Shown here in pieces: positions 11,819 through 22,248 of a DNA stretch of 64,000 nt. A program made the translations under genes and the position numbers. The DNA is from Blepharisma japonicum (lineage: Eukaryota; Ciliophora; Heterotrichea; Heterotrichida; Blepharismidae): positions 62,001 through 126,000 of the forward strand of contig CATKHK010000076.1 in assembly GCA_949751835.1 (NCBI GenBank), read 5' to 3'. Under the pieces are notes generated by a model that was given only the letters and a program-made list of their open reading frames with translations, was not told the origin of the DNA and did not search any database. Each line of letters begins with the position of its first letter. Within the stretch, counting starts at the first letter, position 1.

Positions 11819-12510
11819 TATGAATGAAGACATAAATTAGAGGTGGTTATTGACAGTTTGAGTATTTATAGCTTTCATTGTAAGAACTGGCTATTTGATT
11901 TATGGACTTTTTCCTCGATTTTCTGGGAATTTTGTGTTTGTTTGATTAACTATTTACTAATTAAATGACTTCATGCTTGGGCTAAACTTCAAAAACTGGT
12001 ACAGGAATAACTGAACCTTAATATTAGCAATTTGCTTAGGTAAATCAAAATCTTTGCATCTATGTATATATATATAGATATCTCATATATTTATGTCTCA
12101 GAAAAAATATGATGAAAAGCTAGGAAAATTAAGAAATAACTAAGGCCAGCTTCTTCACATATCTTCATCACTTAGCTATACTTGCATTTTTCAACACCAG
12201 GCTTCTGTACCACTATACCCAAGCTACTTGGATGTATTCGCATTAGAGACCATTGACGACAAGTGCTCTCCTTGCATCAACTGCGAAGCACAAACACCAT
12301 CTTGGCCAAAAACCCATCTAGTCACTCTTGATGGGATTGTTGTATGATATGACTATAGGCTTCCCTTGATCTTCCAACCTAATAATTATGCTCAAGGGGT
12401 TCTCTGCCAAGGATTAATCTAGCCTATACCATACACAATGGCATTGTTTTCCCTTGGCTAAGGTTGATACTCTCTTAGTCTGGCTCATATTTGTTCCCAT
12501 CGCCAGCAAT
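11819..12510 (+). pseudogene. Possible relic of one or more protein genes
   Basis: Between two clear genes lie protein-like frames that use TGA as Trp but are interrupted. At ~11840-11950 a hydrophobic stretch reads RWLLTVWVFIAFIVRTGYL; at ~11945-12010 another frame gives a Trp-rich helix (LLIKWLHAWAKLQKLVQE). At ~12142-12420 a longer frame, flanked by TAA and TAG and lacking an ATG, contains CSPCINCEAQTPSWPKTH and LDGIVVWYDYRLPLIFQ; just beyond its TAG another frame continues in similar style (HNGIVFPWLRLIL). GC is higher than in the surrounding spacer from ~12150 to 12510. No 15/16-nt intron that reconnects the pieces was found. Best read as a decayed host gene of unknown family; a non-coding RNA cannot be excluded. 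Confidence 0.35.
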
Positions 12511-12619
12511 AACGATGATAAAAAGTTAAAAAGTTTCAAATCATAAAATGAGTAGAAATTATTATGGGCTTTCTTTAATCAAGCCAGAACTGTAAAATAA
12601 TTTTTTTATTTATGGTATA

Positions 12620-13369
12620 ATGAATATGCTAAAAGTTAGCACTTTTAACATATTCAATACTTTTCTCTCCTATCCAATTCGAAGCCGTCTAATAGCTCAA
12701 GCCTTAGATTCTATGGGCAGCTCTATAGTTGGATTTCAAGAAGTGAATTTCGAAGGAAACCGCGATATTTACACAAGAGCTGGCTTTAATTTTATTTTTT
12801 CTCCTCTTCCAGAGCCAATGTTTTGGAATGATCCAACTTTTCGCATTGATGGGAATGGAATTTTGATTAAATCTGACATAAAGGTTATATCTGAAAGCTA
12901 TTTCACCTATCATTCAAGTATTCGCGTAGCTCAACTTATGAAAATTCGCATAGAAAACAAAGAGATTTATATAGTGAACACTCATTTGGACCATATTTTA
13001 GAGGATACAAGACTTAGCCAAGCCTCTCAGCTATTGGAATGAATTAGAAATTATATGGGATTTCCTATTATTCTCCTGGGGGATTTCAATTGTATTCCTG
13101 ATTCACCAACTTACAATTTATTGGCAAGGCACTTTAGGTCAGCTATGAAAACAGTACATGGAAAAGAACCAGTTGTAACCTGGCCAACAGAGCTTTTGGG
13201 ATCAAAAGAGGTTTGGGGGCAATACGGAGAGGCTGATTGCTATGACTATATTTGGTTTAAGAATATCAATGTAAAATCCGCAAATATAATTACTGATATA
13301 AAAGATGGTAATATTTGTCCTAGTGACCACTATCCATTAGAAGCAGTTTTTGATTTAAATTTTGATTAA
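12620..13369 (+). CDS. EEP-family (endonuclease/exonuclease/phosphatase) hydrolase, copy 1
   Basis: 249 residues from ATG 12620 (ATG 12626 is equally possible, since the neighbouring paralogue begins at the equivalent MLKVS). One TGA Trp near 13040. EEP signatures in order: KVSTFNI at the N-terminus, GFQEVN (metal-binding Glu), NTHLDH, GDFNCIPDS and the C-terminal SDHYPLEA His. All expected catalytic residues are present. The length fits single-domain Mg2+-dependent EEP phosphodiesterases or phosphatases. The substrate (nucleic acid, phosphoinositide or sphingomyelin) cannot be assigned. It lies 104 nt upstream of a close paralogue. Confidence 0.85.
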
Positions 13370-13473
13370 AATAAATTATAGCGAGACTTTGTAAAAAAAA
13401 ATTAAGTTAGCTTATAATATTTCATTTTAAAGTGATATAATTTTATGCCATAAGCTAAATAATTACTATAAAA

Positions 13474-14229
13474 ATGCTGAAAGTCAGCACTTTTAATATT
13501 TTGAACTCCTGCTTATATTATGAGCATAGAAGTCCGCTTATTAAGAGAACAATTGATGAAATGGACAGTGACATTGTTGGACTTCAAGAAATTGATTATA
13601 ATGGAAATAAAGATATTTACAATCATCCAGGCTACAAGTTCATTTACTCCCCAGCACCTATACCTTTGATGTGAACCGAACTAGGATCAATAAACTTAAA
13701 AATTGATGGAAATGGCATCCTAATCAAAAATGAAATAAAAATCCTTGCAGAAGGTTACTTGACTTATAAATCAAACACAAGAGTGGCTCAAAGAATGAAA
13801 ATAAGGATTAATGGCAGAGAAATATGGGTAATTAACACACATTTAGACCACATTACAGAAGAAGAAAGACTTGAGCAAGCAATGAAGCTAATCGATTGGC
13901 TGAGACCTATGATGAATTCTGCTATAATTGTCATGGGAGATTTTAATTGTGTTCCTGAATCTGAAACTTATGAGCTTTTCAGTAGACATTTTAAATCTTC
14001 AATGAAAGAATTGCATGGAAAAGAGCCTGATGTAACATGGCCCACAGAGATGCTTGGGAGTAGAGAAAACTGGGAAAGGTTTGGGGAAGTTGGATGCTAT
14101 GATTATATTTGGTTCAAAAACCTCAACGTTGTTGACGGTAGAGTCCTCACACATATAAAAGATGGACAGTTTTACCCAAGCGATCATTATCCAGTTCAAG
14201 CTATATTTGATTTAAGCATTCCTAGTTAA
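13474..14229 (+). CDS. EEP-family hydrolase, copy 2
   Basis: 251 residues, ATG to TAA, with one TGA Trp at 13672. Same architecture as the upstream gene and clearly its tandem duplicate: MLKVSTFNILN, GLQEIDYNGNKDIY, NTHLDHITEE, GDFNCVPES, ATWP-like VTWPTEMLGS, CYDYIWFKN and SDHYPVQA. All catalytic motifs are intact in both copies, so both are probably active. Divergence is moderate across the whole length rather than confined to one region, so the duplication is not recent. Substrate unknown. Confidence 0.85.
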
Positions 14230-14686
14230 AGTAGACTTATTGCATATAACTAAAATAATCACTAAAGCTATATTTTATCTCCATCAAACATATACAAATT
14301 AAATCTTAATTTAATGATTACCAATATAAATATACTTAATCATCAAGCAATTTAGATGCAATAACTTTAATACAATAAGCTACAATATTTATATAAGAAA
14401 AATTATTTAAGATCATAACAGTTAAAACTCATACTTCATTTAATAAATCAAATTAAGCAAATTATTAAAACCATAACAGTTAACACTTATACTTCATTTA
14501 AATTAAATTTATAAACTTAAGTCATAGTAAAATTGAAAATTCAAAGAAGCCATTCCTTAAGGATATTCTGCCTTTTGAGTATATCTTATTATACTTTTTT
14601 GCCAAGATTACTTAGGAGAGCAGATTCGTACTACTAAAGAGAGATTAATATCAAAATACCTGGTAAAGAGCCTCTTAAAGTTAAGT
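14230..14686. other. Convergent intergenic spacer
   Basis: AT-rich 3'-3' spacer between the second EEP gene and the dynein light chain. It holds an imperfect direct repeat but no coding frame I can support. Confidence 0.6.
14403..14505. repeat. Imperfect direct repeat, two copies
   Basis: Two ~45-nt copies with a period of ~59 nt, each containing CATAACAGTTAA and TACTTCATTTAA. Non-coding; probably a local slippage duplication. Confidence 0.6.
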
Positions 14687-15016
14687 TTAGAATGCAATGC
14701 CATAAATATTGACAATGCAATGCATTGAGTTATTTTCCCATTTGATCGCTACACTTCCATCAAGATTGCTATCCCAAAAGCAGGTAGAACTCATGTGCAT
14801 TCCAGCATCTCCTTTTTGAAGAATTACACACGACACACAATACTTGAAGCTACTGCTGAGGTCTTTCAAAGCTTTTACAATGTCCTCAGAAAGATGAGCA
14901 GTCCACTGCGGCACTTCTTCTTGGTTGTATTCTTTATTGCCTAAGAGATTGTTAATAATCTGTTGAGCTCTGGAATTGACTTCATTTTTGAAGGTGCTAA
15001 AGCTATCCTGCTGCAT
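14687..15016 (-). CDS. Tctex1-type dynein light chain
   Basis: 109 residues, ATG 15016 to TAA, uninterrupted. It matches the Tctex1/DYNLT fold over its full length: VPQWTAHLSEDIVKALKDL, KYCVSCVILQKGDAGMHMSS, CFWDSNLDGSVAIKWENN and the C-terminal CIVNIYGIAF. The length equals that of the family. The protein binds dynein intermediate chains and cargo in cytoplasmic, ciliary outer-arm or inner-arm dyneins; which one cannot be told from sequence alone. Confidence 0.93.
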   Translation of the reverse strand: MQQDSFSTFKNEVNSRAQQIINNLLGNKEYNQEEVPQWTAHLSEDIVKALKDLSSSFKYCVSCVILQKGDAGMHMSSTCFWDSNLDGSVAIKWENNSMHCIVNIYGIAF

Positions 15017-15252
15017 CTAATTTTTACCATTTCTATTCGTAAGCTGAAAAATCACAGAATTTATATGAAAAGCGGTTTATTAAAATTTGCAAATTAAAAT
15101 CGTTTGTATGAAAAATGCAATCTAACAGCATGATATTATTTTGCTGGAAGTCTAATATCCTCTCTATTTGATTTATATTAATTTTTATGTTATTCAGAGA
15201 AGAAAATATTCTCCTTTCTTAAATAAATGCCATATTATGAATAAATTTAACC

Positions 15253-15987
15253 ATGGATAGTAATTCCAATTCTAACATCTCAATTAATGGTTTCAGCCAC
15301 TCAGGCCTCTCTGAAGCCCGACAACAAAGAAAGCAAGCTGAAGAAGATTCTCGACTTCTTGCAAATCGAATCGCCCTTCTTCGCCAAGAAGAAGCAAAAG
15401 CATTAAAAAAGATCGAAGAGACTAGAAAACGAGCTCAAGAAATACTTGCTGCGCGAGCCAAAAACGAAGAAAATCAACAGCAGCAAAGGCAAGCTCAGCT
15501 TGAAAAAGAGATGGAAAATAAAAAAAAGGCAGAAGAATTCAAAAAGCAAAAAGAGTTTGAAAAAAAGAAAAGAACTGCCCTCAGAAGTCAAATGCAGTTA
15601 AGGGCACAAAAAGACGCTCTAAGCTTAAAAGAAGAGAATAAAAGAAGAAAAGCAGCAAAAGAAGCCCAGATGCAAGAAGAAAACATGCAAAAAATATCGT
15701 TGAGAGACCAAATAAAGGAACAACAAAGGGAGGCTGAAGAGAGAAGGAGATTAATAGAGGAAGAAAGAAGAGCCAAACTGAAGAAGGAAATTGCGAAGAA
15801 AATTGAAGAAGAAAATCAGGCGAGGATTGAAAAAGAGCAGGAAATAGAAAGAATGGAGCAGTTAGAACTGGAACTTATTCAAAGGCTGCAAAATACGCAG
15901 TTTATGCAGAGAAGTGCTTATGAAGATTTGGAAAATGCATTGAGCGGAAATATTGATGAAAATCTCAGTGCGAAATATAGGGATTAA
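15253..15987 (+). CDS. Charged coiled-coil protein, unknown
   Basis: 244 residues, ATG to TAA, no TGA needed. After a Ser/Asn-rich leader (MDSNSNSNISINGFSHSG) the protein is a nearly continuous Glu/Lys/Arg/Gln helix (KKIEETRKRAQEILAARAK; RREAEERRRLIEEE-like) to residue ~215, ending in a short tail. It is a single long coiled coil of trichohyalin-like composition. No specific family; a cytoskeletal or scaffolding role is an inference from composition only. Confidence 0.75.
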   Translation: MDSNSNSNISINGFSHSGLSEARQQRKQAEEDSRLLANRIALLRQEEAKALKKIEETRKRAQEILAARAKNEENQQQQRQAQLEKEMENKKKAEEFKKQKEFEKKKRTALRSQMQLRAQKDALSLKEENKRRKAAKEAQMQEENMQKISLRDQIKEQQREAEERRRLIEEERRAKLKKEIAKKIEEENQARIEKEQEIERMEQLELELIQRLQNTQFMQRSAYEDLENALSGNIDENLSAKYRD

Positions 15988-16154
15988 TGTAACGAATAAG
16001 AATAATATTCACCTAATAATGATGCACGTTAAAGGATGCTGCTTTGTATTAATTTATCAATTTAAAGGTTATTTAAAGTAAAAGCCGGCTTTTGAAATTA
16101 GCCAAATTGTTAAATTATAAAACTTTTGGATGCTATAAAATAACTGATATAAAG

Positions 16155-16724
16155 ATGTTTGAAGAATGGGATGGAGAGCGATCACAAAAGTTTAAAGGGG
16201 GAATAAAAGCACTTCAACCAAGCTACCAGACAGATTTCAGCTTGTGGGGGAAAGGAGTAATGGGAGAAACTTCTACAGGGATCGAGCTTTTGAAAAGTAA
16301 AAAACACTTTCCTCCAAGATATGGGAAGGTACTTCCTGATTGGAAACCTTGCTTCAAACTCGTCCCACCTCCTCAGAGAGAAGCGAATATGAAAAAATTA
16401 ACAGACCTGCCTTGTACAGTCCACCCAAGAAAAGGAATGAAATTTTTAACAAAAAATCGGAGAACTGCTACTGCTCCTATGATTACATATAAAAGCAAAA
16501 CACATTGATACGAAACTGCAGATAAATTGAAGCACGAAGAAGAAAATGAAGTGAGAAACCTGGAAGGATGGGAAAATACGGTACTAAAGAAAGCATTAGA
16601 GCCTCCTAAACCTCTTAATTCAAGGATGTCAAGCATTAGACAGTCTTTGAGGAACTCATTTTATTCAAGCAAAGATGGATCTCAAAAGCACCCTAGCTTA
16701 ATTAGTTCTTCTGGGAACGCATAG
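16155..16724 (+). CDS. Basic protein, unknown
   Basis: 189 residues from the first in-frame ATG (16155) to TAG; a TGA at 16506 reads as Trp (KSKTHWYETADK). The frame is open upstream to ~16092 but without ATG. The N-terminal half is Lys/Gly/Pro-rich with aromatic clusters (DFSLWGKGVMGETSTG, HFPPRYGKVLPDWKP); the C-terminal half has a short Glu-rich helix and a Ser-rich tail. Not recognised. The Pro/aromatic-rich short repeats recall axonemal microtubule inner proteins, but that is only an impression. Confidence 0.65.
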
Positions 16725-16814
16725 ACTTCTGGAAAATAATATAAACTTTTAAAATTATTCTCTTAGTAATAAAATTTTTTCGAATCAGAACAGATACCCC
16801 CTTAAATTAAATTT

Positions 16815-19070
16815 ATGGATTCGCGCCCAATATTGAAGAAACTCAAGCCAAATCCACCTCTGGACTCCCAAATTTATCCAAGTTTTTCAAGTATTTTGTC
16901 TCAGAGTTTTTATATTGAAGGTGACAGAAATATCGGTTTCTTATATCGAGTGCGTACAGCGCCTGATTATGGAATAATCCTTCCTTTTGAGCCCATTCCA
17001 TTTCCATCCTACCTTCTTGAACCCTTAGGCATGTGCCGTTTTAGCTTCAGTACCCTAGCTGATATTCAGAATTTTCAGCATGAATTTTGGACAGACTTAA
17101 TTAGAACATCAAAAATCAGGGAAGAGAGTATTTCAAATACAAACTACTTAATAGTGCCTTTACTTAAAAATTCCATTGATTGAGACGTTATAAGCTCTCT
17201 TCTCGGAAAAAAAATTTCTATCGAAATCCATAAACTTCCCCAAAGCCAAAGAAAAGATATTATTGTAAAATCTTTGACAGGCAAGAATATGACTTGACAG
17301 AGCATTTCTTGTTTTGATGACAGCATGCCTGCTGAGGAATTTTTATCAAAACTCCTTGGCAGTGATCATCCTGATTTGCAAGCTTTTAAGGATCATTATC
17401 ATACTTATAGCGCTCTTGATGTGCTTTTTGACGATAGATTTAATATTGAATCCGTTAATGAATTTAGGAAGCATTTTTTTTCTGGCCTTGTTTACCCGAT
17501 ATCAACTGATAGCATCTTGATTTTTGCAAAACAAACTAAATCAGCGAGACATGTAGAAAATGGCAGTGATTCAGATAAGCCTAAGGTCTATAAAAACGGA
17601 ACCCCAATTCTGCATTCAAATAACGTTGAAGTTTATCCTATTAAAGCTTCAACTTGGTTTCAGTGCACTAGCTTGCTAAGCTCTTTAGTAGAGCTAGAAG
17701 CTATATCATATATTTTTGAGTTTGCGGATAATTTTAGATATGAAGGCTGCTTTAAATACTTAAAAGATGCCTGCACCAGCCCTTGCTTGGATAATGTAAA
17801 CAATTATGATTACTTAGAAAATCTGGGAGACACTGTGCTTAAGATCATTTCAACGATCCACATTTTCTATCGTTATCCTAAGTCAAATGAGCATCAACTT
17901 ACAGTAGCAAGATGCAGAAAAATCAGCAATTGATACTTGAGCGCTGTAGGACAGAAAATAGAGCTTCAAAGATACCTTAAAACAAATTCATTGAAGTTTT
18001 CGAAATTTAGGCCTCCTTATTATGCCTCTAAAATACTTGAGTGTGAAAGCTGCGAAATCGAGCATAAAATCAGCGATAAAATGATTGCAGACTTTGTTGA
18101 AGCTTTAATTGGTGCGTTTTACCTAGGAGTAGGACTGAGAGATGCTGCTGGATTCATTTATTCAATTGGGATACTACCAGATGAAGAAATATCAGGAGAA
18201 ACCATGAGGCTTACAAGCAACGATAATTATAATATTTTGAAAGCCCGAAACATCAGCTATTTCAGTGAAAAAGTATTTAAACTGCGTGAATTGCTACCAG
18301 TCTTATATGATAATTCAATAAAAACACTTAATGGCTTAGAAATAGCAATACAGTATCTTTTCAATAATAAGGATCTTTTGACTCAAGCACTTACCCACAA
18401 ATCGATTAATCCAGAAATGAATTATGAGAGATTAGAATTTCTTGGAGATGCCATCATAGATTTTATAGTTCTTTCAAATATTTTTGTTTTTGGGCAATTT
18501 TCTGCAGAAGAACTAACTACTTTTAGGCATATTTTGGTTGGAAACTCCTTCTTAGGAAAATTAGCTATGTCAATCGGCCTTGATAAGCACATCAAAGCCA
18601 CTACAGAATTTACAGATGAAATTACAAGGTTTGCTGAATGCTCTCGTTGGGATGATGACTTATTAGATTTTGGAGTTCACACTGATGACCCGCCTAAAAT
18701 CTTAAATGATGTTTTTGAAGCATTAGTCGGAGCTGTGTTTATAGACAGTGGATCATTAAATATCACATGTGAAATCTTTGGGGAACTTTTTGCACCAGCT
18801 ATCATGTATTTGGTGAAAAATAGAAGCAAATGTCAAAAAAATATATGCTCAAGATTGATTGAATATGGTCAGCATCATGGGATAAAGATAGTATTTGAAG
18901 AAATTGTTGATAAAGACAAAAATTCTTTGGGAATAGGTGTAATTGTGAATGATAAGCCATACCTTAAAAGAGAAGCTAATACCTTGTGGCTTGCAAAGAA
19001 GATTGCTGCAATAGATGCATATAATCAGCTTACAAAAGTAGAGGAAGTTTCTAGCAATGAATCAAACTAA
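16815..19070 (+). CDS. Dicer-like protein: two RNase III domains, dsRBD, no helicase
   Basis: 751 residues, ATG to TAA, with TGA Trp codons near 17180, 17295 and 17934. RNase IIIa: NYDYLENLGDTVLK (~332-345) and DFVEALIGAFYL (~425). RNase IIIb: NYERLEFLGDAIIDF (~535) and LNDVFEALVGAVFIDSG (~628). Each has both Glu/Asp metal-binding pairs, so both sites look active. A dsRNA-binding domain follows (~675-740; CSRLIEYGQHHGIKIVFEE). The first 330 residues show no DExD helicase motif; a divergent platform/PAZ-like region could be there but is not proven. In Tetrahymena and Paramecium, small helicase-less Dicer-like enzymes make the scan RNAs that guide DNA elimination during development. That role here is an inference. 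Developmental expression is expected. Confidence 0.9.
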
Positions 19071-19334
19071 TTTATCTAGATTATATTAAATGACACATCT
19101 TCTCTTTATTCCTGTAAAAATATTAGCTTTAGATATGTATAATATTTTGTTAGCATTTTTTGAAAGTAAGGTTTTAATTACTGAAAATTCTACTATTCAA
19201 AATCACTTTTAGTGATTTCCTTAAATTCAAAGCATTTGATTAAACGATTTCTCCTCTTTTTAATCTTAGTTAAATTCAAATTTGTTTTCAATCCCCATTT
19301 TATTTGTTTTAGAAATTTAACGAACATAAAATAA
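19071..19334. other. Intergenic, AT-rich
   Basis: No coding frame or RNA gene seen; presumed 3' end of the Dicer-like gene and promoter of the next. Confidence 0.5.
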
Positions 19335-20894
19335 ATGTTAGGCACAGTTCATCACAATATATCTGTTATATCAAGTACATACGAAGAATTTGTAAAATCT
19401 GGTACAAATAACATAGGCTCAACGCTTTACAAAGAAAATATTTCCTCGGATTCCAAACGATATGTTTGGCTCGATCCAAAATCTCAAGAGCTACGATGGA
19501 TAAACAAAAAATCAAGTTCGAAATCAAAATATAATAGAATATCATTAAATCATATACACCAAATAATGGATCTCGAAGAAGATCAAAACTATGGATTTCA
19601 ATTGAATACAAATAAACACAGCGTTTCATTTTGGGCACAATCTAAAGAAGACCGAGACATATGGACTCAAATTATTAATGATATTATTGCAGACTCAACA
19701 GGACAAAAAAACTGCAATGAAAATATATCCTTAAATAAATCTGATTTTTTACCGAAATTTGAGAAAAAATCTCCAATGGGCTTTGAGGAAATCCTTGCAA
19801 ATTTAGCACAATTATTGGGAATTTATTCTTATAATGAATTATCTGAAAAAATTAAAAATCAGTTAGATCAAGATGAACTCATGATTTCTATGCTACACAA
19901 TCAAAAATCCGAAATAAATGAGTCTTCTGAGACTGCTTCATTAATAAATCAAATTGAAATGCTGCAAGAAAAAGCTGTTGAACTCGAAGTAAAAAAGCAA
20001 AAATTTGATACTCAAGCTTATACAATTCAAAACCTTCAAGATTTGTTACAATATGAAAGAAAAGAAATCCAAGAAAAAACAAATAAATTAGAAGAAGAGA
20101 CTTGAAAAAGAGATCAAGCTATTGCTGACTGCGGAACGTATAAATCTGAGCTTGATTTTGTTAAACTAAGAAACTATCAAGTAGAGGTTTTCTTAAAAAT
20201 GTTAAAAGAGGCGAATCAGCATAATATTGAGCTGTTACAAGGAGTTCAAGGCAAAGTAAAATACCACAAGGAGTATGAAGATAGAACTATTTTTGTTTCA
20301 GAAAATTTTGAAAAGTTAATTTTCAGGCCTTCTTCTGGTTTTTCTACTCTTAAAGAAGTCATTTATTTTAGCGAGATACTAAATATTTCTGTACCTCAGA
20401 AGCCAGATCTCCATTTATACGTGACAATGCAATTAAATTGTATAGGATCGAGAACAAGTATTTCAGTACCTCAAGAAAATGCCAGAATTCTTGGAATCAT
20501 TTCTAATTTATATAATGAGTCCAAAAGTGTAAAGCCAAAAAGCGCTGAAGAAGAAACAGTGGTGAAATTCAGAGAGAATTGCTCTCTCATTGATTTGCAA
20601 TTGAGGATAATAGAGAAATTTATCAAGTATTATAAATCAACACTTACCAGCTCAATTTTTGATGTGAAAAATGGATTAAGTCCTACACAATCTATGCTTG
20701 CAAGCGAGATTGCTGTTTTAGGAGATATAACAAATACAATTGTACCGAGTGTAGTTTCACAAGAGTGTGCTGATTATCTTAATAAAGATAGAGTTGAAAT
20801 ACTTGAGAAAATAAATGAGCTTAATCTTTCAATTGCAAACTGCAATAGAGAAGCTGAAGAAATACTAGATGGTAAAATGCTGATAGATAAATAA
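19335..20894 (+). CDS. PH-domain coiled-coil protein
   Basis: 519 residues, ATG to TAA, with TGA Trp at 20103. Residues ~20-125 resemble a PH fold: GSTLYKENISSDSKRYVWLD, a basic patch KSSSKSKYNRISLN, and the closing helix with its characteristic Trp (SVSFWAQSKEDRDIWTQII). Residues ~175-330 are coiled coil. The C-terminal ~190 residues are helical without a recognised domain. PH domains usually bind phosphoinositides or act as protein docks. The pairing of a PH head with a coiled coil suggests a membrane-cytoskeleton or trafficking adaptor (inference). Confidence 0.7.
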
Positions 20895-21329
20895 ATTCTT
20901 TTATTTTAATCCTTAGATTGAAGTTTAATGATTTTCTTATTTTATTTTAAATCAAAATGATATTGATTTTTTAAAATTAATTGGTTATAATAATATTTGA
21001 TTTAAAATTCAAATTTATATAAAGATGCTACTGATAAATAAGATTCTCTATTGCATTTAGCTGTTAGCATTTTAATTAACATAATTTATTCAAATATAAA
21101 GGCTGCACCTTTGAAATTTGTCAGTACTGAAGCAAAAGAAAATTATCATCAGATACATTAAAAATTTTTAAGCAATAAATTCTTATCATATTATATTATT
21201 TAACACAAGGTTTTATGCTCTCCTCTCCTCTAGCATTATTTTTCTCCTCGAAAGATATAATTGATTATTAAGTTAGATCAAATTGTTTTTAAAAATATGT
21301 TGGTTATTGCTTCATAAAATTCCATAGAC
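20895..21329. other. Intergenic, very AT-rich
   Basis: No coding frame, RNA gene or notable repeat seen in this ~435-nt spacer. Confidence 0.6.
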
Positions 21330-22235
21330 ATGGCAACAGAAAGTCTTCTAAGCGATGAGTATGTAATAATTGAATCAGTAAACAATGAGTTCACAAAAGA
21401 AGATTGGATCTCCTTGCTTGAGAAAAATGATCTACACCACACATGCCCCAAACGAATTCGTAAAAGCCTACTATTTGGGATTCCAGATAGTTTAAGAGGT
21501 CAAATATGGCCTTTCTTGGCTCGTGCAACCCATATGGACTCTTCAACCTATAAAACCCTTTCTCAAAGAAAGGACACAATTTTCGAACCATTAATTCAAA
21601 AAGATCTTGCTCGGACATTTCCCGATCATGAAATGTATAAAGACACAAAAGGAATCGGACAATCTGGGATCCTGAGAATCTTAAGAGCCTATGCCCAGTT
21701 CGATAACGAGATAGGCTACTGCCAAGGGATGGCTTTTATAGTCGGTCTTCTATTAATCCACATAAAATCAGAAGAACTGACTTTTTGGACTTTTGTCTCA
21801 ATCATGTGGGACAAAAATTGGCGAGAAGTTTTCAAGACAGGAACCCCAAAGCTTGTAGGGATGCTTGACTCTTTTTCAAACAAGCTGCAATCCTTGCTGC
21901 CTGAAGTGCACTGCCACTTGCAGACAGAAAACTTAGAAATCACGTGCTTTTCTCCTTTTTTTATCACAATATTTGGATGTAAGGCACCAATTCAGAATGC
22001 AATGCGAGTGATCGACATGTTCCTTTATGAAGGCGAACAAGTGCTACATACCCTTCTTCTCAATATGCTGACCTTAAAACGGGGGAAAATTTTGCGGATG
22101 ACTTTTGAAGAGCTTTTTAGGTATTTCAATAACGAAATGGCTAAAGAGTGCTTTGACGAGTATAACTTAGAGATGCTGCTGAGCCCTCTAACGAAGTATG
22201 TTGAAAGTGTAGATGACGATTACGACATGCTGTAA
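21330..22235 (+). CDS. TBC-domain Rab GTPase-activating protein
   Basis: 301 residues, ATG to TAA, no TGA. The TBC domain fills most of the protein: PDSLRGQIWPFLARA (~60), the Arg-finger motif region IQKDLARTFPDH (IxxDxxR present), then the Gln finger in IGYCQGMAFIVGLLL. Both catalytic fingers (Arg and Gln) are intact, so dual-finger GAP activity toward a Rab is expected. Nothing else is fused to it. The gene converges with the next gene with only 13 nt between stop codons. Confidence 0.92.
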   Translation: MATESLLSDEYVIIESVNNEFTKEDWISLLEKNDLHHTCPKRIRKSLLFGIPDSLRGQIWPFLARATHMDSSTYKTLSQRKDTIFEPLIQKDLARTFPDHEMYKDTKGIGQSGILRILRAYAQFDNEIGYCQGMAFIVGLLLIHIKSEELTFWTFVSIMWDKNWREVFKTGTPKLVGMLDSFSNKLQSLLPEVHCHLQTENLEITCFSPFFITIFGCKAPIQNAMRVIDMFLYEGEQVLHTLLLNMLTLKRGKILRMTFEELFRYFNNEMAKECFDEYNLEMLLSPLTKYVESVDDDYDML

Positions 22236-22248
22236 AGGCTAATTTATT

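Noticed and set aside
12150-12510. U2 snRNA or SRP RNA on the minus strand (a TTTTTGGCCAAGAT word looked suggestive)
   Set aside because: The flanking highly conserved parts of U2 are absent, and no SRP domain IV motif was seen.
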